A program made the position numbers and the translations under genes. A stretch of DNA of 64,000 nt from Dimargaris cristalligena (Eukaryota > Kickxellomycota > Dimargaritomycetes > Dimargaritales > Dimargaritaceae). The notes below the pieces were generated by a model. The model was not told where the DNA came from and did not search any database. It was given only the letters and a program-made list of their open reading frames with translations. The DNA lies in NCBI GenBank assembly GCA_027576995.1, contig JANBQC010000032.1, positions 1-64,000 on the forward strand, written 5' to 3'. Shown piece by piece: positions 32,450 through 44,064 of the stretch (position 1 is its first letter; each line of letters starts with the position of its first letter).

Positions 32450-34390
32450 TATGGATGTTGTTAATGGGTGGTAGTGGAGGTAGGTTATGCAGTGGTTGGC
32501 TGATCGAAGGTTAGGAAACTATAGGGCGCATTGTCTACGTTACCCTGGTTATTAATACTATACCAACTCTCGGTTTTCTCATAAAGAATATGGCGGTGTT
32601 CGACAGCTCCGCATTAAAAAGCCCCAGCCCGATTATTTTGACAGATCAACTTACGTAGGCCTCGGGAGTGCATCCGACCTGGTGGAAAGAGTGTTCATAG
32701 AAAGTCGTGAAGGTTTTTCTACCTCACAGTTGAGATTACCTTCACCATTGGTATTTTTACTGACAGATTAGGTAGTATTCACCGATGAGAAGGATTAAGT
32801 TTCAGATGAAAGTGGGGGAAACTCCCACTGCCCCGTTAAACAATTGGCAATCCCCCCCAGGCCAATTTTCGGGTTATTCTGGCAGCCCTCGTAATGGTTA
32901 GGTGCCCCAACATTCCAAATTCACATCACTTCAAGAGTGCTAGGGGTTCCTATTGTTGATTCCGACGACACAGGTTCATGCCAATTAACGATGTTATCTC
33001 ATTCATTAGCACCCGGAGCATTTGCTGGTTTAATATTCGGCAAAACTAACCGGCACCCCCGCATCAATTCCCAAATTAAGCGATATTCGGTCGGATATAA
33101 TTATTCAGGGTGGGGTGTGGGGGGTCTCCTCGAAGGGGTAAATCACCCCACTAAACCTGCACTATAATGCATGCGGGACTGGATAATAATGTTGTTGGTT
33201 CATGGTAATGGAAAACAGTGCACCTCCACAAAGGAAGATGAAGAAAAAATGACTGAAGTGGGCTGCTACACTGTTATATTAAATGTTCAAAGCGGGGTAT
33301 CCACCGACGGGGGGTTGCGAAATGATGAAAAATTATTATACTTGACGAGGCTGCTGAGTGGTCTGGAAGAAAGGGGGAGGGGGGTGACCAAGCCCTAGGT
33401 CACGTAAAAGGGAAGAGGATCGGCGTTGGGGAGTGGCTCCTCCTCTCCCTCTCTCTCACCATATTTGCTGGCTGGTATAAGGGATGTACCCGGCGGACGT
33501 CTTTGTTCCGACAGGTGTGTACTAACAGTAGTTGAAGATACGACAACTATTGTCAACATCTGTCGGGGGATTAGCCCTGGCTATGCATACGGTTAAAAGA
33601 AAAGGTAGGCTAGGTGGGTGGATAAGGTCATCCGATGAGGACCTTCGTTACTGGTTCCGCTGGTTTAAAAGGTTGGCTTCCATCGTACACTAGTATACTC
33701 CTCCTATCCTTTGATTCACTGACGGCCATCCTGGCACTGTTGGAATATATATCCCTCAGCAAGTCTAGAGCGGGGTGGAGTCTCTGTCCTAGTCCACATT
33801 GCGTTGAAAGGGGTGGGGGTCGTTTACTCACAAGAGTGCTTCGATATGTACGACTGTTATTGAACTAAAGGCCCAAAATATTGGTTCAACATTGGGATGT
33901 TAGTATAAGAAGTGGTAAATAATACGTATTTGCGCGGGTGGCCCTGGATCACCCATGGTAGCTTTTCATCTACCCCACAAGGTGGTGATTAATAATGTAG
34001 TTAAATGTAGTTAATTTGCCCATAATGTGTACTATATTACTTGTGGCGCTTTTTTACAATTCCTACCAACTAATTTTCGAAGGGATAGCCCCCTTTCTGC
34101 TACTTATATACCCCATTTCCCCGCACACACTACCACTATCATTTTGCTGGGGTCTAGGGTGTATACTACAATTGTAAATAAATAATCAATATAGATATAG
34201 ATGTATATGTATTTATGGGGAGGCGTAGGTGTGCGCGATGAACAGCCGAACCAAATGGATAGGAAGGGACACACCCCATTCTATAAACTATGGAGTATAT
34301 AATTCGCCTGGATAGCCGACGGCGCTCACAGGGATTGGCGGTCTGTACCTTGATTATTGGCTTGTGTGTGAATCTGGCCATGGTAATGCC
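32450..34390. other. Gene-poor stretch
   Basis: There is no supported gene. Small frames of 67-77 codons (32937-33167, 33171-33398, 33635-33868) have no recognised features. Confidence 0.35.
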
Positions 34391-36411
34391 TTAAAACCGC
34401 CCTATTTCTGGGCGAGATCCACACGCCTCCTCCTGTCCAGTCCAACTGGATCCTTGGTTTCGTGGTTGATTTCGCGACCCCTCAACCCGCTGTATCACCT
34501 CGGCCTATCCCCTTCCCCTTTTCCCGCCCGGCCTGCCCTATGGCCTAGCCCCATGGCCGCCAACCGCCCAGCCCGCCCTCCTACTATATATTAGTCCGCC
34601 CCATGCCCCCCTTGGGCTCGCTTTCCCCTCTCTCGCCCCACCCTCCTTTCCACCAGTATTTGCTACTACTATGTACATATATCCATGGATGCCTACTAAC
34701 TGTGAAGCAGCGCCGCTTTTTTCTTTCCTTATCGAGTCTCTTTAAATATCTATTTCTTTACACTTTTCTGTTCTCTAGTATCACACAATCTTCTTACTAC
34801 AAATATCCTGTTCGTACCACTACTACTGCCGACCACATAACCCCTGCGGTTCCGCCCAACTCGAAACTAATCTATATCCACCACAGCTAACTTTGGAACA
34901 CCCCATACAACTATAGGCCTCTTCCATACTATACAACTACCTACCTACCTACACCCCACCTACTTTTCACTAGCATCCTTCTGTGTCTGCTCCGAATTTT
35001 TCTCTACCGCTTTGGGAACGCATCTTGCCTTTTTATATATAACGACAGCGTGCTGACCACGGCTTTGACGCTGACAACCACCGGTATCCATTACCCACAT
35101 TCGGCTATACAAACCCCTCTCACTCTCTCTCTCTTGTTGGACGCGCATACTGCCAACCTTACCCACTCTCCCCTCTCTGTACTTTTATGCGCGCCTCTTC
35201 CCCCGCGGCCGCCCGAGTGACTTTTCTCCATTCCCTCGATTTATCAACTCTTTGGCTGTGACCCAGCCGATACGGCCCCTCGCCATCGCCCCGCAGACGC
35301 AGAGAGGAGCAGCATCTCCTACATATAAAATCACCCACTTGGCTATTCCCCGGCAGCGATCCTATTTGGTGCTCCCTGAGCCCCACTGCTATTCGTGTGG
35401 CCTTGAATCTTCTTCTGGCTCTGTTACCACCCTCCGAAATAGACCCCTACCGCATACAGCCATCAAAGCGCATACACAGCCCCCGCAACCACCATACCAA
35501 CCAACGCATATAATCTACATTCTTGTTCTCTATTTTGGTGACCACGCGTAGCTATAAATATCCACCCGTCTCCACCGCCCCGCCTGGCCTCCCTTACTGT
35601 TGCTTACCCACTCTGTATCCTTATTTCGATATCTCTCACCCTACTGTCTATCTGTCAAACCGGACGATAGCCGCTGCTCAGCCCTCGGTGAATTATCTTT
35701 ACCCTGGCCATTCACTCGGCCTGTACCCCTCCCTTTTCTCCGTGTTGCTACTGCTGTCATTCATAGACTGTGACTACTTTCACTTGGCTCCTTTACCTTT
35801 ACCCCCTCGTCCCTCTCTCCTTCCTTTGGGTCTTCACCTCCCCTTTCTCTACTAGTGTCCCCCTTGTTCCGCGACTCCTTCCTCTCCTCCCCTGGTGTTT
35901 ATTGGTGGTTCTACACCCTGTCCATCTTTTGAACTTGATCGCTTCCATTATTCACTGCCATCGATCGGTCCATTAGACGTAAGTTGCCTCCAGATTCAAT
36001 TGTCCACTGGTCTCTCCAGCTCACCCATTCCACTTTCCCATCTGCGTGTATCTCTTGGACTGTTCCACGTCCCAGGTTTCCGGCCGTCGGCTTTCTTATA
36101 TGTGTTCCCCCTCTAAGCTGTCCGATTAGACTCTTGCCCTGTTGTTCTGGCCTTTCTCTCTCCCTCCCTCCATTACCGCCCTACGGTGGCTGGGTGGTAT
36201 ACATCTCATTTATCCCCCTCGCCTCCCCAGACACCCCATCAGTTCTCATCCGCTCAGACCAGTTATATATATATATATATATATTTATCTATATTGGTTG
36301 CCATTGTTTCCACCCACCGACACAGCATATCCTACTTGCGCTTGCTCTCACCCCCTTTCTCAAACTCCCTTCATAGCACATACTCACTGCCGCCAGCAAC
36401 TTTGCTGCATA
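34391..36411 (+). promoter_or_regulatory. Long pyrimidine-rich leader of the TCP11-like gene
   Basis: About 2 kb before the TCP11-like start is strongly C+T-rich on the plus strand, with low-complexity open frames in all phases rich in Pro, Ser, Leu and Tyr. A (TA)n run sits at 36263-36283. This pattern fits a long promoter and 5' leader and not coding sequence. The open frame extends to 36142, but those 90 residues look like translated leader. Confidence 0.4.
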
Positions 36412-39400
36412 ATGTCACGAGCCATTCATAAGAGTGAAGGGCAAAGCGCACTCGGCAATACCGACCTCTCCCAGCTGCAAGCGGCCGCCGCCCTCCCGAA
36501 TAACCGGTCCCCTTTCCATACGCCATCTGGTAACTCCCAGTCCAATGATGGCCTCGCATCATCTAGCCCCCTGTCCTCCCCATCGACTTCCTCTGGATCT
36601 GTGGGTTCCGCTTCAGGGCCTGCCAGTGCGACTCCCTCCCCACATAGTCGACTAAGCCATAGTGGTGGCAACACCCAGCGGGGTAATAGTGGATCACTGC
36701 CGCCGCCGTCCACCGGCACTGTTGCTACAACCAACACCACCACACGGCCACTTTCCCCTGCCTGCGGCTCCTCCCCCAATACCAGGAACAGTCAGGGGCT
36801 ATCCATATCCTCACCACGTCCCATGTTCCACTCGGGTAGCTCCAGTGTTTCGCTTTCGTCGTCCCTGCCGTCTTCCCCTTTACCCTTGGGGATATCCCTG
36901 TCAGCATCAGCTACTACCCCCAATAAGACCACGGTTTCTGCGGGAAACTCCCGGCCCGATGAGACCGAGGGTACCTCGACTTCCTCCGCTCCCCACCCCT
37001 CCTCTATTGTGGCCGGTCTCTTAGCCGCGGGTCGGTTGGTCACAACGTCCCGGCCCTACCGGAAAAACGGACCTCTCGCCCAAAAGGCCCGGAATCAGTG
37101 GGGCGAACCAGCGGTTGTTGACCCCACTGCCCCGTCCAGTGGCTGTGTTCAACTTTTCCACCGCCACGGGGCCCGCCTCCTCCGGCGTTGTTTACGCTCG
37201 CCTGCAGGTTCCCACCCCGCGGGGCCAGTGACATTGGGCCTTGCCCGGTTATCGTCAACAGCGTCGGCGAAGGGCGATGCACAGTCTGTCCAGGTACGGC
37301 GTTACCGTGGCTATCGGTCCCACATTGTTATTCTAACTGCTGGTACTGCTAATAGGTACAGCTCCCGCCGGTCGCTCAAGGCAAAGCCCTATCCATCCAA
37401 TTCGGTTCACTGCCAGGTGCAACGGCAACCCTTCTTCCCCACTAGGGCTTCCCCTGACTCCCGCCAATTACCAACGCCGAAGGCTTTCTGCTACCTTTCG
37501 CTGAGACGCACCTCCCCCGCACTACTATTCAGTTTACAGCGCAAAGTTGCTCAGCGGGTTCGTGTCAGGAGACGCCAGAAAGGGGACAGCGCAAGCGGCC
37601 TCCCACTTCTGCGCCAACCTGGTGACCCCGTCTCGTCCATGGTAACCACATCAGCCCCCCGGAGCCCCGCGCGTGAGGGTACCGCCTCCTCCTTAAACTC
37701 CAGGGACTTCGTAAGAAGAGCCTTGCATACGTACGCCGCTAAACATGCCCCCTCCTCGACCCTCCCTGCTGCACCAGCCCTGTCGACCTCCAACTCCTCC
37801 GCCTCGCTGCCATTCCGCATCCGTCGGCTGTGTATTAGCAAGCCTTCCCGGCCCAAACCTTCCCACCTCTCTTTGGATATAAATAGTTATGGTTTTCATC
37901 CGGGGACGGCCGCCAACGACCTTCCCACCTCCGGCTCCGCCTCTAATTCCGACTTGTCTTCTCTCCATTTTTCCCAGCCTCCCCTGCCAGTCATGGAGAG
38001 TCGCAGTGGTCAAACTGCCACCACCTCCCTTCCTCCTATTCTTGACCACCTGGCCCAAACCCGTCCCGCCGAAGTATCCCCTTCCCCTCCACCCGCGCTA
38101 GAGCTGGGTCAGCGTAAGCGTAATCATTCCACTTTATTTAGCACCTCCGACGAAATTATTGGCCTGCTCCCTAAAGTGGCCCGAGTCCATCGGATGACCA
38201 TCCCTTCCAAAGTATCCCGCCTGCGCTCTCCAGGGATTGGCCCCGTATCGGGTCCATCCAGTCGATCCACTTTGGCCCAGACCAATGGCGGTGTGTTTAT
38301 GACTTCCAGCCCCCCTACACCAACGGCCAGCTCCCCCCTGGCGGCCAGTCCGACCAAGGATTACGCAGTCAATGCTTCATCCGATGCGCATTCCGCTGCC
38401 CACGAACCCGCTATTCATGCCCATCGACTTGTGGAGGTACAGGTAGGGTCAACCCCCGCAGCTCGTCCATCACTTCACCACCGTTCTTCGCGATCAGAGA
38501 TTCTGACGCTGCGCGAGTCGGACGGGCTTCCCCTGTCTCCCACTTCATCTCCTCACGCGGCAGGTGCACCAAGTGAATCAATATCAGTGGCCACCCCTTT
38601 CCATGAAACGCCAGTGGCCCACCGTGGTTGTCCATTGTCTTATTCACCCCCGTCCCCTAAGCCAGTGCCCTCCTTGGCCACACCACTTACCAGGTCGGCA
38701 AACAATAACCAAAGTGATAAGTCTTCTCCCAAGGACATCCAGACTCCTGCTGCTTCCAATCGAGGCATGCCCCAATCCGCCCCGAGAGCCTCCGTTGCCA
38801 ATACTACGGGCTCATCGTCGTCTGCCGCATCAGTCAAGGCACCCGGTCCTCCGTCATTGAGTCGCCATCGTCGCAATTTCCCGTCAAGCCAGAGCAAGTC
38901 GCACCGCAATCACCGGCACCAATTCCACCAATTTGGGGCAGGCAGTCAAGCTGCCCCTGCTCCTGCCCCATTTGGTACTTCCTCGTCTTTCCTTCCGCCC
39001 ATCAATCGATTCTCCTTGCGGGAGCTCAGCCTCAACTCGATTATCAATAATGTTCAACTTCGGCATGATATTGTGATGGAGTCCAACCTCGAGTTCCGCC
39101 CCAATAACTTTGGTGACCTCGGTCGGATAAAGGAACGCGATGCTGCCGGGTTTTGGTATTCGGTCGAAATGGAACTCCACCAGCTCAAGGGCCTTTTGAC
39201 CCCGGCCGCCACGGGAGACAAATCGACCCCCAAAACTCCCAGCCGGACCACTATGTTCTTAGGTACCAGTAAAATCGTGGTCATGATGAGTGAGATTCGG
39301 GAGATTATGATTGAAATGCTAGCGACCCACGACATGGACTTACGCAAGGATCTAACTACCCACCTGGACGTACGCCTGATCCACCAGCAGTTGCAGCACG

Positions 39401-40911
39401 GCGTTTTCGATGTGGTAGGTATCGTTTGCTACATCACGGCCGTCTTGAAGCGTCACTGTGCACCGGTACGGGATCCCCTTATCGACAGCATCCTGAGGGC
39501 TGTGCACCGTAAGGATTTCACCCTGACCCTTAAACGCTGCTTTGAGTTATTGGAACTGATGCGGCTGGATCTAGCCAACCACCAGGTTCGCACCATGCGC
39601 CCCCAGTTAGTGGCCTCCGCGCCCCACTTCGAATGGACTTACATGTCTGGGTTGATTAAAGCCGGCACTCTATCAGTGACGCGTACCAAGGCCTGGTGGA
39701 CTCAGCTACTGGACCCTAGTAGCAACCCCATTGCCGAGACCAATTCCAATCGCCTGGCCCTATTTCTAGACGGGATTGTCCAGTTCCTAGTATCGGACGA
39801 TCGCCGATGGGCTGAGCACATCCCCGAGACTTTCCACCTCGATATTAGCCGACTGCACCTTCTGCGCAATGAGTGGCACAATATCTACGTCATGTCCATC
39901 ATTCTGCTCATCTACCGGCAGGCCATAACCACCTTCCTGCGCCCTACGGGGGTCCACGCCTTTTTACCCCCCACCAAGCATGCTGACGGTACCCAAACGG
40001 ACGACGAGCACTTACAGGCCCATATTCTACGGGTCAAGAACGACCTGTGGACACTTTTGAGCCCTCTCGATGGCTCAGTGAGTGCTACTGCGAATGGTGC
40101 ATCCCACCCCGGCCTTCCCCAGCAATCGCAGCAGGTGGGTGGAGGCAGCCGCGTAGCTTGGGCGGTCAACTCGACCACAGCCTCACAACGTCCATCCAAC
40201 CGCAGTGTGGGCGAGGTCAACCGTCTCACCAACCTTCCAGCCTCCACCCCAACCCGTACTGGTGCGACCGCGGGCCACAGTCGCGGTGGGAATGGTCATA
40301 AATCGACCTTGCCATCCCGTACACCCGCTTCCGCCCTCCCCCCGGTCACTTTTGATCATATTGTTGAATTATTGCTCCAGCATATCACCGTTATCCGTGG
40401 TAAGCCAGTCACCGAAAGTGAGCGACTGACATTCCGGCATTTGCTCCAAGGAGCGCTTGTTTACAACAGCGCCATTTTCAAGCTGATGCATGCGCGTATC
40501 ATCACCGCTCTGGGCAAGACCCTCTGGCACGCCTCGTTTAGCAAGGGCTTCCCCACCAAGCCCCTGCCTACGGATGTTCCCACCCCGTCCGTGACCGCCT
40601 CCTCTGATGCTGGCTCAGCTGGCTCGTCGTCGACATCATTATCAACCTTGGCGTCTGGGCATACTACTTCGTCTTCCACTACCTTCAAGCCGCTCCCTGC
40701 CCCAGCTCTATCCCAGGAACTGCAATCTCTTTTCCGGCAATTGTGCATCACCAGCCTGGCGGGGGAGGTGGTTAACTTGGCCCAGAAGCTGCATCGGGTT
40801 GCCTCCCACAACTGGAAAGTCTACTTCGCACTCTACAACTCCTTTGTGCCAGCACTAGAGGATGACGACAACCTTGTGTCTGATTCCGAGGACGAAATGG
40901 GTGATATCTAG
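36412..40911 (+). CDS. TCP11/Sok1-domain protein
   Basis: This is a protein of up to ~1,500 residues. The first ~870 are Ser/Pro/Thr-rich and low-complexity. The TCP11 domain follows, from NSIINNVQLRHDIVMESNLE through KERDAAGFWYSVEMELHQLK, SEIREIMIEMLATHDMDLRK, VRLIHQQLQHGVFDVVGIVC and LLELMRLDLANHQVRTMRPQ to the C-terminus. The yeast relative SOK1 was found as a suppressor of lost protein kinase A activity; the biochemical role is unclear. The tail is acidic (DSEDEMGDI). The start at 36412 (ATAATGTC) follows leader-like sequence. Between about 36.93 and 37.36 kb the frame is probably broken by small introns: GTGACA at 37228 to TAATAG at 37355 (branch TTCTAAC) joins in phase, and another lies upstream. 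The exact N-terminal model is uncertain. Confidence 0.8.
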   Translation: MSRAIHKSEGQSALGNTDLSQLQAAAALPNNRSPFHTPSGNSQSNDGLASSSPLSSPSTSSGSVGSASGPASATPSPHSRLSHSGGNTQRGNSGSLPPPSTGTVATTNTTTRPLSPACGSSPNTRNSQGLSISSPRPMFHSGSSSVSLSSSLPSSPLPLGISLSASATTPNKTTVSAGNSRPDETEGTSTSSAPHPSSIVAGLLAAGRLVTTSRPYRKNGPLAQKARNQWGEPAVVDPTAPSSGCVQLFHRHGARLLRRCLRSPAGSHPAGPVTLGLARLSSTASAKGDAQSVQVRRYRGYRSHIVILTAGTANRYSSRRSLKAKPYPSNSVHCQVQRQPFFPTRASPDSRQLPTPKAFCYLSLRRTSPALLFSLQRKVAQRVRVRRRQKGDSASGLPLLRQPGDPVSSMVTTSAPRSPAREGTASSLNSRDFVRRALHTYAAKHAPSSTLPAAPALSTSNSSASLPFRIRRLCISKPSRPKPSHLSLDINSYGFHPGTAANDLPTSGSASNSDLSSLHFSQPPLPVMESRSGQTATTSLPPILDHLAQTRPAEVSPSPPPALELGQRKRNHSTLFSTSDEIIGLLPKVARVHRMTIPSKVSRLRSPGIGPVSGPSSRSTLAQTNGGVFMTSSPPTPTASSPLAASPTKDYAVNASSDAHSAAHEPAIHAHRLVEVQVGSTPAARPSLHHRSSRSEILTLRESDGLPLSPTSSPHAAGAPSESISVATPFHETPVAHRGCPLSYSPPSPKPVPSLATPLTRSANNNQSDKSSPKDIQTPAASNRGMPQSAPRASVANTTGSSSSAASVKAPGPPSLSRHRRNFPSSQSKSHRNHRHQFHQFGAGSQAAPAPAPFGTSSSFLPPINRFSLRELSLNSIINNVQLRHDIVMESNLEFRPNNFGDLGRIKERDAAGFWYSVEMELHQLKGLLTPAATGDKSTPKTPSRTTMFLGTSKIVVMMSEIREIMIEMLATHDMDLRKDLTTHLDVRLIHQQLQHGVFDVVGIVCYITAVLKRHCAPVRDPLIDSILRAVHRKDFTLTLKRCFELLELMRLDLANHQVRTMRPQLVASAPHFEWTYMSGLIKAGTLSVTRTKAWWTQLLDPSSNPIAETNSNRLALFLDGIVQFLVSDDRRWAEHIPETFHLDISRLHLLRNEWHNIYVMSIILLIYRQAITTFLRPTGVHAFLPPTKHADGTQTDDEHLQAHILRVKNDLWTLLSPLDGSVSATANGASHPGLPQQSQQVGGGSRVAWAVNSTTASQRPSNRSVGEVNRLTNLPASTPTRTGATAGHSRGGNGHKSTLPSRTPASALPPVTFDHIVELLLQHITVIRGKPVTESERLTFRHLLQGALVYNSAIFKLMHARIITALGKTLWHASFSKGFPTKPLPTDVPTPSVTASSDAGSAGSSSTSLSTLASGHTTSSSTTFKPLPAPALSQELQSLFRQLCITSLAGEVVNLAQKLHRVASHNWKVYFALYNSFVPALEDDDNLVSDSEDEMGDI

Positions 40912-42711
40912 GTTAGACCCTTTGTTGACTGCGAACTTTTGAGCCGTGGCCGAAAATGAGCAATCCCAATGGCATTCGGTTGTTGTGTTGGCCAAAATCA
41001 CCTGTTAATCTTCAATTATGTTAATTGGCCGCAGTGTGTAAAATGATCTGCTACGATTTGCTGCTATTTCTTTAGGTCATTCTTCTCGCTTTAACCCCTT
41101 TTCCCCCCAGTTATACCTCGATAAATATGGGGTAACAGGGGGGGGGGTGTAATTAGGGGGTGTGAATCTATTATATTCAACTTGACGAGGTTTTTGGTCC
41201 ATATCATCCGACAATCACCATCGCTTCATTCCCATCTCTCCACCACTTGCATCACAGTTTAATGTTAAACAGCGATTATGGAGATAGACGGTGGATGGAA
41301 TATGATTTATTTCTATTTGTGTTATTAATCCTCGATTTCCACAATCTACTATTTACTCTCATGTGCAATATCCTTCACCCCCTCCCCACTCATCCTTCCG
41401 CGCATTGGCATTTAGCTATGTATCATTAGACTTGACACTTTATTATACCGTATTAAACTATTATTGTAACTTTATTGGCGGCTCTGGAGGTCTGTTATGG
41501 CTTTTGCGGGTCACAAACCTCTGGTGCATATGAATTGGCGGTTGCAAATATAGGGTTGATAAACAGATGGAGTGCATGGCTATCAACACCATCTGACACT
41601 TTGCCATGGTACCACCCCGATAGTACGCGCAGCGATAAGTAACAGGGATGCTACATAGATGCTTGAAATAGGTTTATAAAATATAAAAATGGTCTAAATA
41701 CGGGGTTATATTTAGCGTGCAGTGTTTTTTTTGGGGGGGGGTCGTTTGGTTGGGGGTGGAGTTTATAGTGTTTTAGCCAGGATAGCCTGCACAATTTAGA
41801 AATGGGAGTGGCGTGCGGCTGTTTTGTTTGTAGATGGAGAAATATATTAATAGATATAATTCGCTTTAAAACGGATCAAGTTATTCAAGACTAAGCCCAC
41901 CCCGCCCCCATAATGGGCATATCAAGCTTAGGCCTGTTTCTTCCCCTTCCCATTGGTATAGCCTACGGTAAATTTCGGCGTATTTATAGTTACGCCCTTC
42001 CTTGTTTTTCCAATGAACTGTGTACTATTGTCCCTTGTAACCCCTATCAGCTGACCATTCTAAGCAGGGTATATATAATTAAGGCTATTGTTCCCATTTA
42101 AACGAAAGCACCCTACATTTATTAATTCTTCAGAATGGAAGGAAGTGCTTTTCAGTATCCCGTGGTCACGCCAACAATCCCAATTCACATTTCCCCCCAA
42201 GGGTATATATTACTCCCATCGATGGTGGTGGGAGTTAGCACAATAACCATAAATTGAGTATTAGGTGTGGGGAGGGGAGAGAGCCCAGTGACTATTCTAT
42301 TTATTGACGACTAAGCCCCCTCATCAGACTTCCAAATGTAGGAGGGAGGAAAAGAAGATACCGCGGAATTTCCTCCTCCCCCTCCTCTCCTATGCACCGC
42401 CTGTCAAGGGGCAGGTTTGGTGGGGATGGAGTTAAGAGGCGAGGGGCCCCGGGGGGGGTTACATTAGGAAGTGATGGGGGAAAGAGTGGTTATTGGTCTC
42501 ACAGGCGGGCGAGACAGTAGGCCAAACAAAATGAAGAGAAGGGGGGGGTGAGAGAAAAGGGGGAAGCGTAATTAAAATATCGGCGAGAAATTAGAATACA
42601 TAAACGCCTAATCGAAGTGAGAAAGGGCGAATTGGATAAAAAGAGGAGGTAGGGGTAAAGAGAGAAAGCTAGTGCAAAAACAGAGAGAGAAGGAGATACT
42701 CTAGCTCGGGG
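40912..42711. other. Intergenic, TCP11-like gene to beta-tubulin (tail to tail)
   Basis: This holds the 3' flanks of two convergent genes. G-runs lie near 41138-41147 and 41738-41748, and a purine-rich segment at 42300-42700 is the beta-tubulin 3' flank. Frames of about 60 codons are not supported. Confidence 0.45.
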
Positions 42712-44064
42712 TTATTCGTCATGCTCGGGTTCTTCGGCGTAGGCCCCACCATTATCTTCGTAATCATCGTCGTCTACCGTGGCGTCCTGGTACTGTAGGT
42801 ACTCGGAAATGAGATCAGCCATATTGGATTCGGCTTCGGTAAATTCCATGATATCCATACCTTCATCGGTATACCAATGCAAGAAGGCCTTGCGCCGGAA
42901 CATGAGGGTGAACTGTTCAATGTTACGGCGGAACAGTTCCTGGATGGCGGTACTGTTGCCAATGAAGGTGGAGGACATTTGGGTATCGGGGGGTGGAATG
43001 TCGCACATGGCGGTCTTGACGTTACTGGGGATCCATTCGACGAACTGGGAACTGTTCTTGCGTTGGATTTGGTTCATTTGGTCCTCGACTTCCCGCTGGG
43101 AAATCTTACCCCGGTACACGGTCACGACGGACAGGTAACGGCCGTGCCGGGGGTCGCAGGCGGCCATCATGTTGCGGGGGTCGAACATCTGGCTATTGAG
43201 TTCGGCCACGGTGATGTTGCGGAAGGATTTGGCGGTGCTGGCGGACAGCGGGGCGTAACCGATGATGAAGAAGTGGAGGCGGGGGAAGGGGACCAGATTG
43301 ACGGCCATCTTGCGCAAATCGGCGTTGAGCTGACCGGGGAAACGCAGACAGGTGGTAATGCCACTCATGACGGACGTCACAAGTTGGTTGAGCTGGGGGT
43401 ACGCGGGGGACCCGATTTTGAGGGTATTCATGCAAATGTCGTACAGGGCCTGGTTGTCGATGCAGAAGGTCTTGTCGGCGTTTTCGACCAGCTGGTGTAT
43501 AGACAGGGTGGCGTTGTAGGGTTCCACCACGGTATCGGACACCTTGGGCGAGGGCATGACGGAAAAAGTGGCCATCATGCGGTCAGGGTAGTCCTCCCGA
43601 ATCTTGGAAATCAACAAGGTGCCCATACCGGAACCGGTACCACCCCCTAGGGAGTGGGTGAGTTGAAAGCCCTGCAGACTATCGCAATTTTCCACTTCCT
43701 TGCGGACGACATCCAGGACTTGGTCCACCAGCTCGGCGCCTTCGGTATAGTGCCCCTTGGCCCAGTTGTTACCGGCACCGTTTTGGCCGTAGATGAAATT
43801 ATCGGGGCGGAACAGATTACCCAATGAACTGGATTTGACGGCGTCCATGGTACCACATTCTAAATCAACGAGAACGGAACGGGGCACGAACTTGTTGCCG
43901 GCCACTTCGCTGAAGTACACATCGAGCCGGGAGCGCTGCAGGTCGTTGGTGCCGTGGTAGATACCGTCGTTGTTCAGGCCGTGCTCGGTCATGATGGACT
44001 CCCAGAACTTGGTACCGATTTGGTTGCCGCACTGGCCGATTTGAAGGTTGACAATTTCTCTCAT
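42712..44064 (-). CDS. Beta-tubulin
   Basis: This is a 450-residue, intronless beta-tubulin with all core motifs: the MREI autoregulation start, GQCGNQIG, the GTP-binding GGGTGSGMG (140-148), [24 protein letters not shown] and an acidic C-terminal tail. It pairs with alpha-tubulin to build microtubules. The start at 44064 is fixed by MREIV; an upstream in-frame ATG at 44238 would add 58 non-tubulin residues. Odd residues include Asn6 (usually His), Cys70 in VLVDLECG (usually Pro), Lys198 in NADKTF (usually Glu, DETF) and Gln205 in DNQALYDI (usually Glu). Positions 6 and 198 are known benzimidazole-response sites; F167 and F200 are normal. It could be a divergent paralogue; other tubulin genes lie outside the window. 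Confidence 0.97.
   Translation of the reverse strand: MREIVNLQIGQCGNQIGTKFWESIMTEHGLNNDGIYHGTNDLQRSRLDVYFSEVAGNKFVPRSVLVDLECGTMDAVKSSSLGNLFRPDNFIYGQNGAGNNWAKGHYTEGAELVDQVLDVVRKEVENCDSLQGFQLTHSLGGGTGSGMGTLLISKIREDYPDRMMATFSVMPSPKVSDTVVEPYNATLSIHQLVENADKTFCIDNQALYDICMNTLKIGSPAYPQLNQLVTSVMSGITTCLRFPGQLNADLRKMAVNLVPFPRLHFFIIGYAPLSASTAKSFRNITVAELNSQMFDPRNMMAACDPRHGRYLSVVTVYRGKISQREVEDQMNQIQRKNSSQFVEWIPSNVKTAMCDIPPPDTQMSSTFIGNSTAIQELFRRNIEQFTLMFRRKAFLHWYTDEGMDIMEFTEAESNMADLISEYLQYQDATVDDDDYEDNGGAYAEEPEHDE

Noticed and set aside
36142..36411. Upstream extension of the TCP11-like frame
   Set aside because: The 90 residues derive from pyrimidine-rich leader and a (TA)n run (IYIYIYIY); the ATG at 36412 is a better start.
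42877..43650. 257-codon plus-strand frame inside beta-tubulin
   Set aside because: It is the antisense shadow of the tubulin gene; it is long because of GC-rich codon bias and shows no family features.
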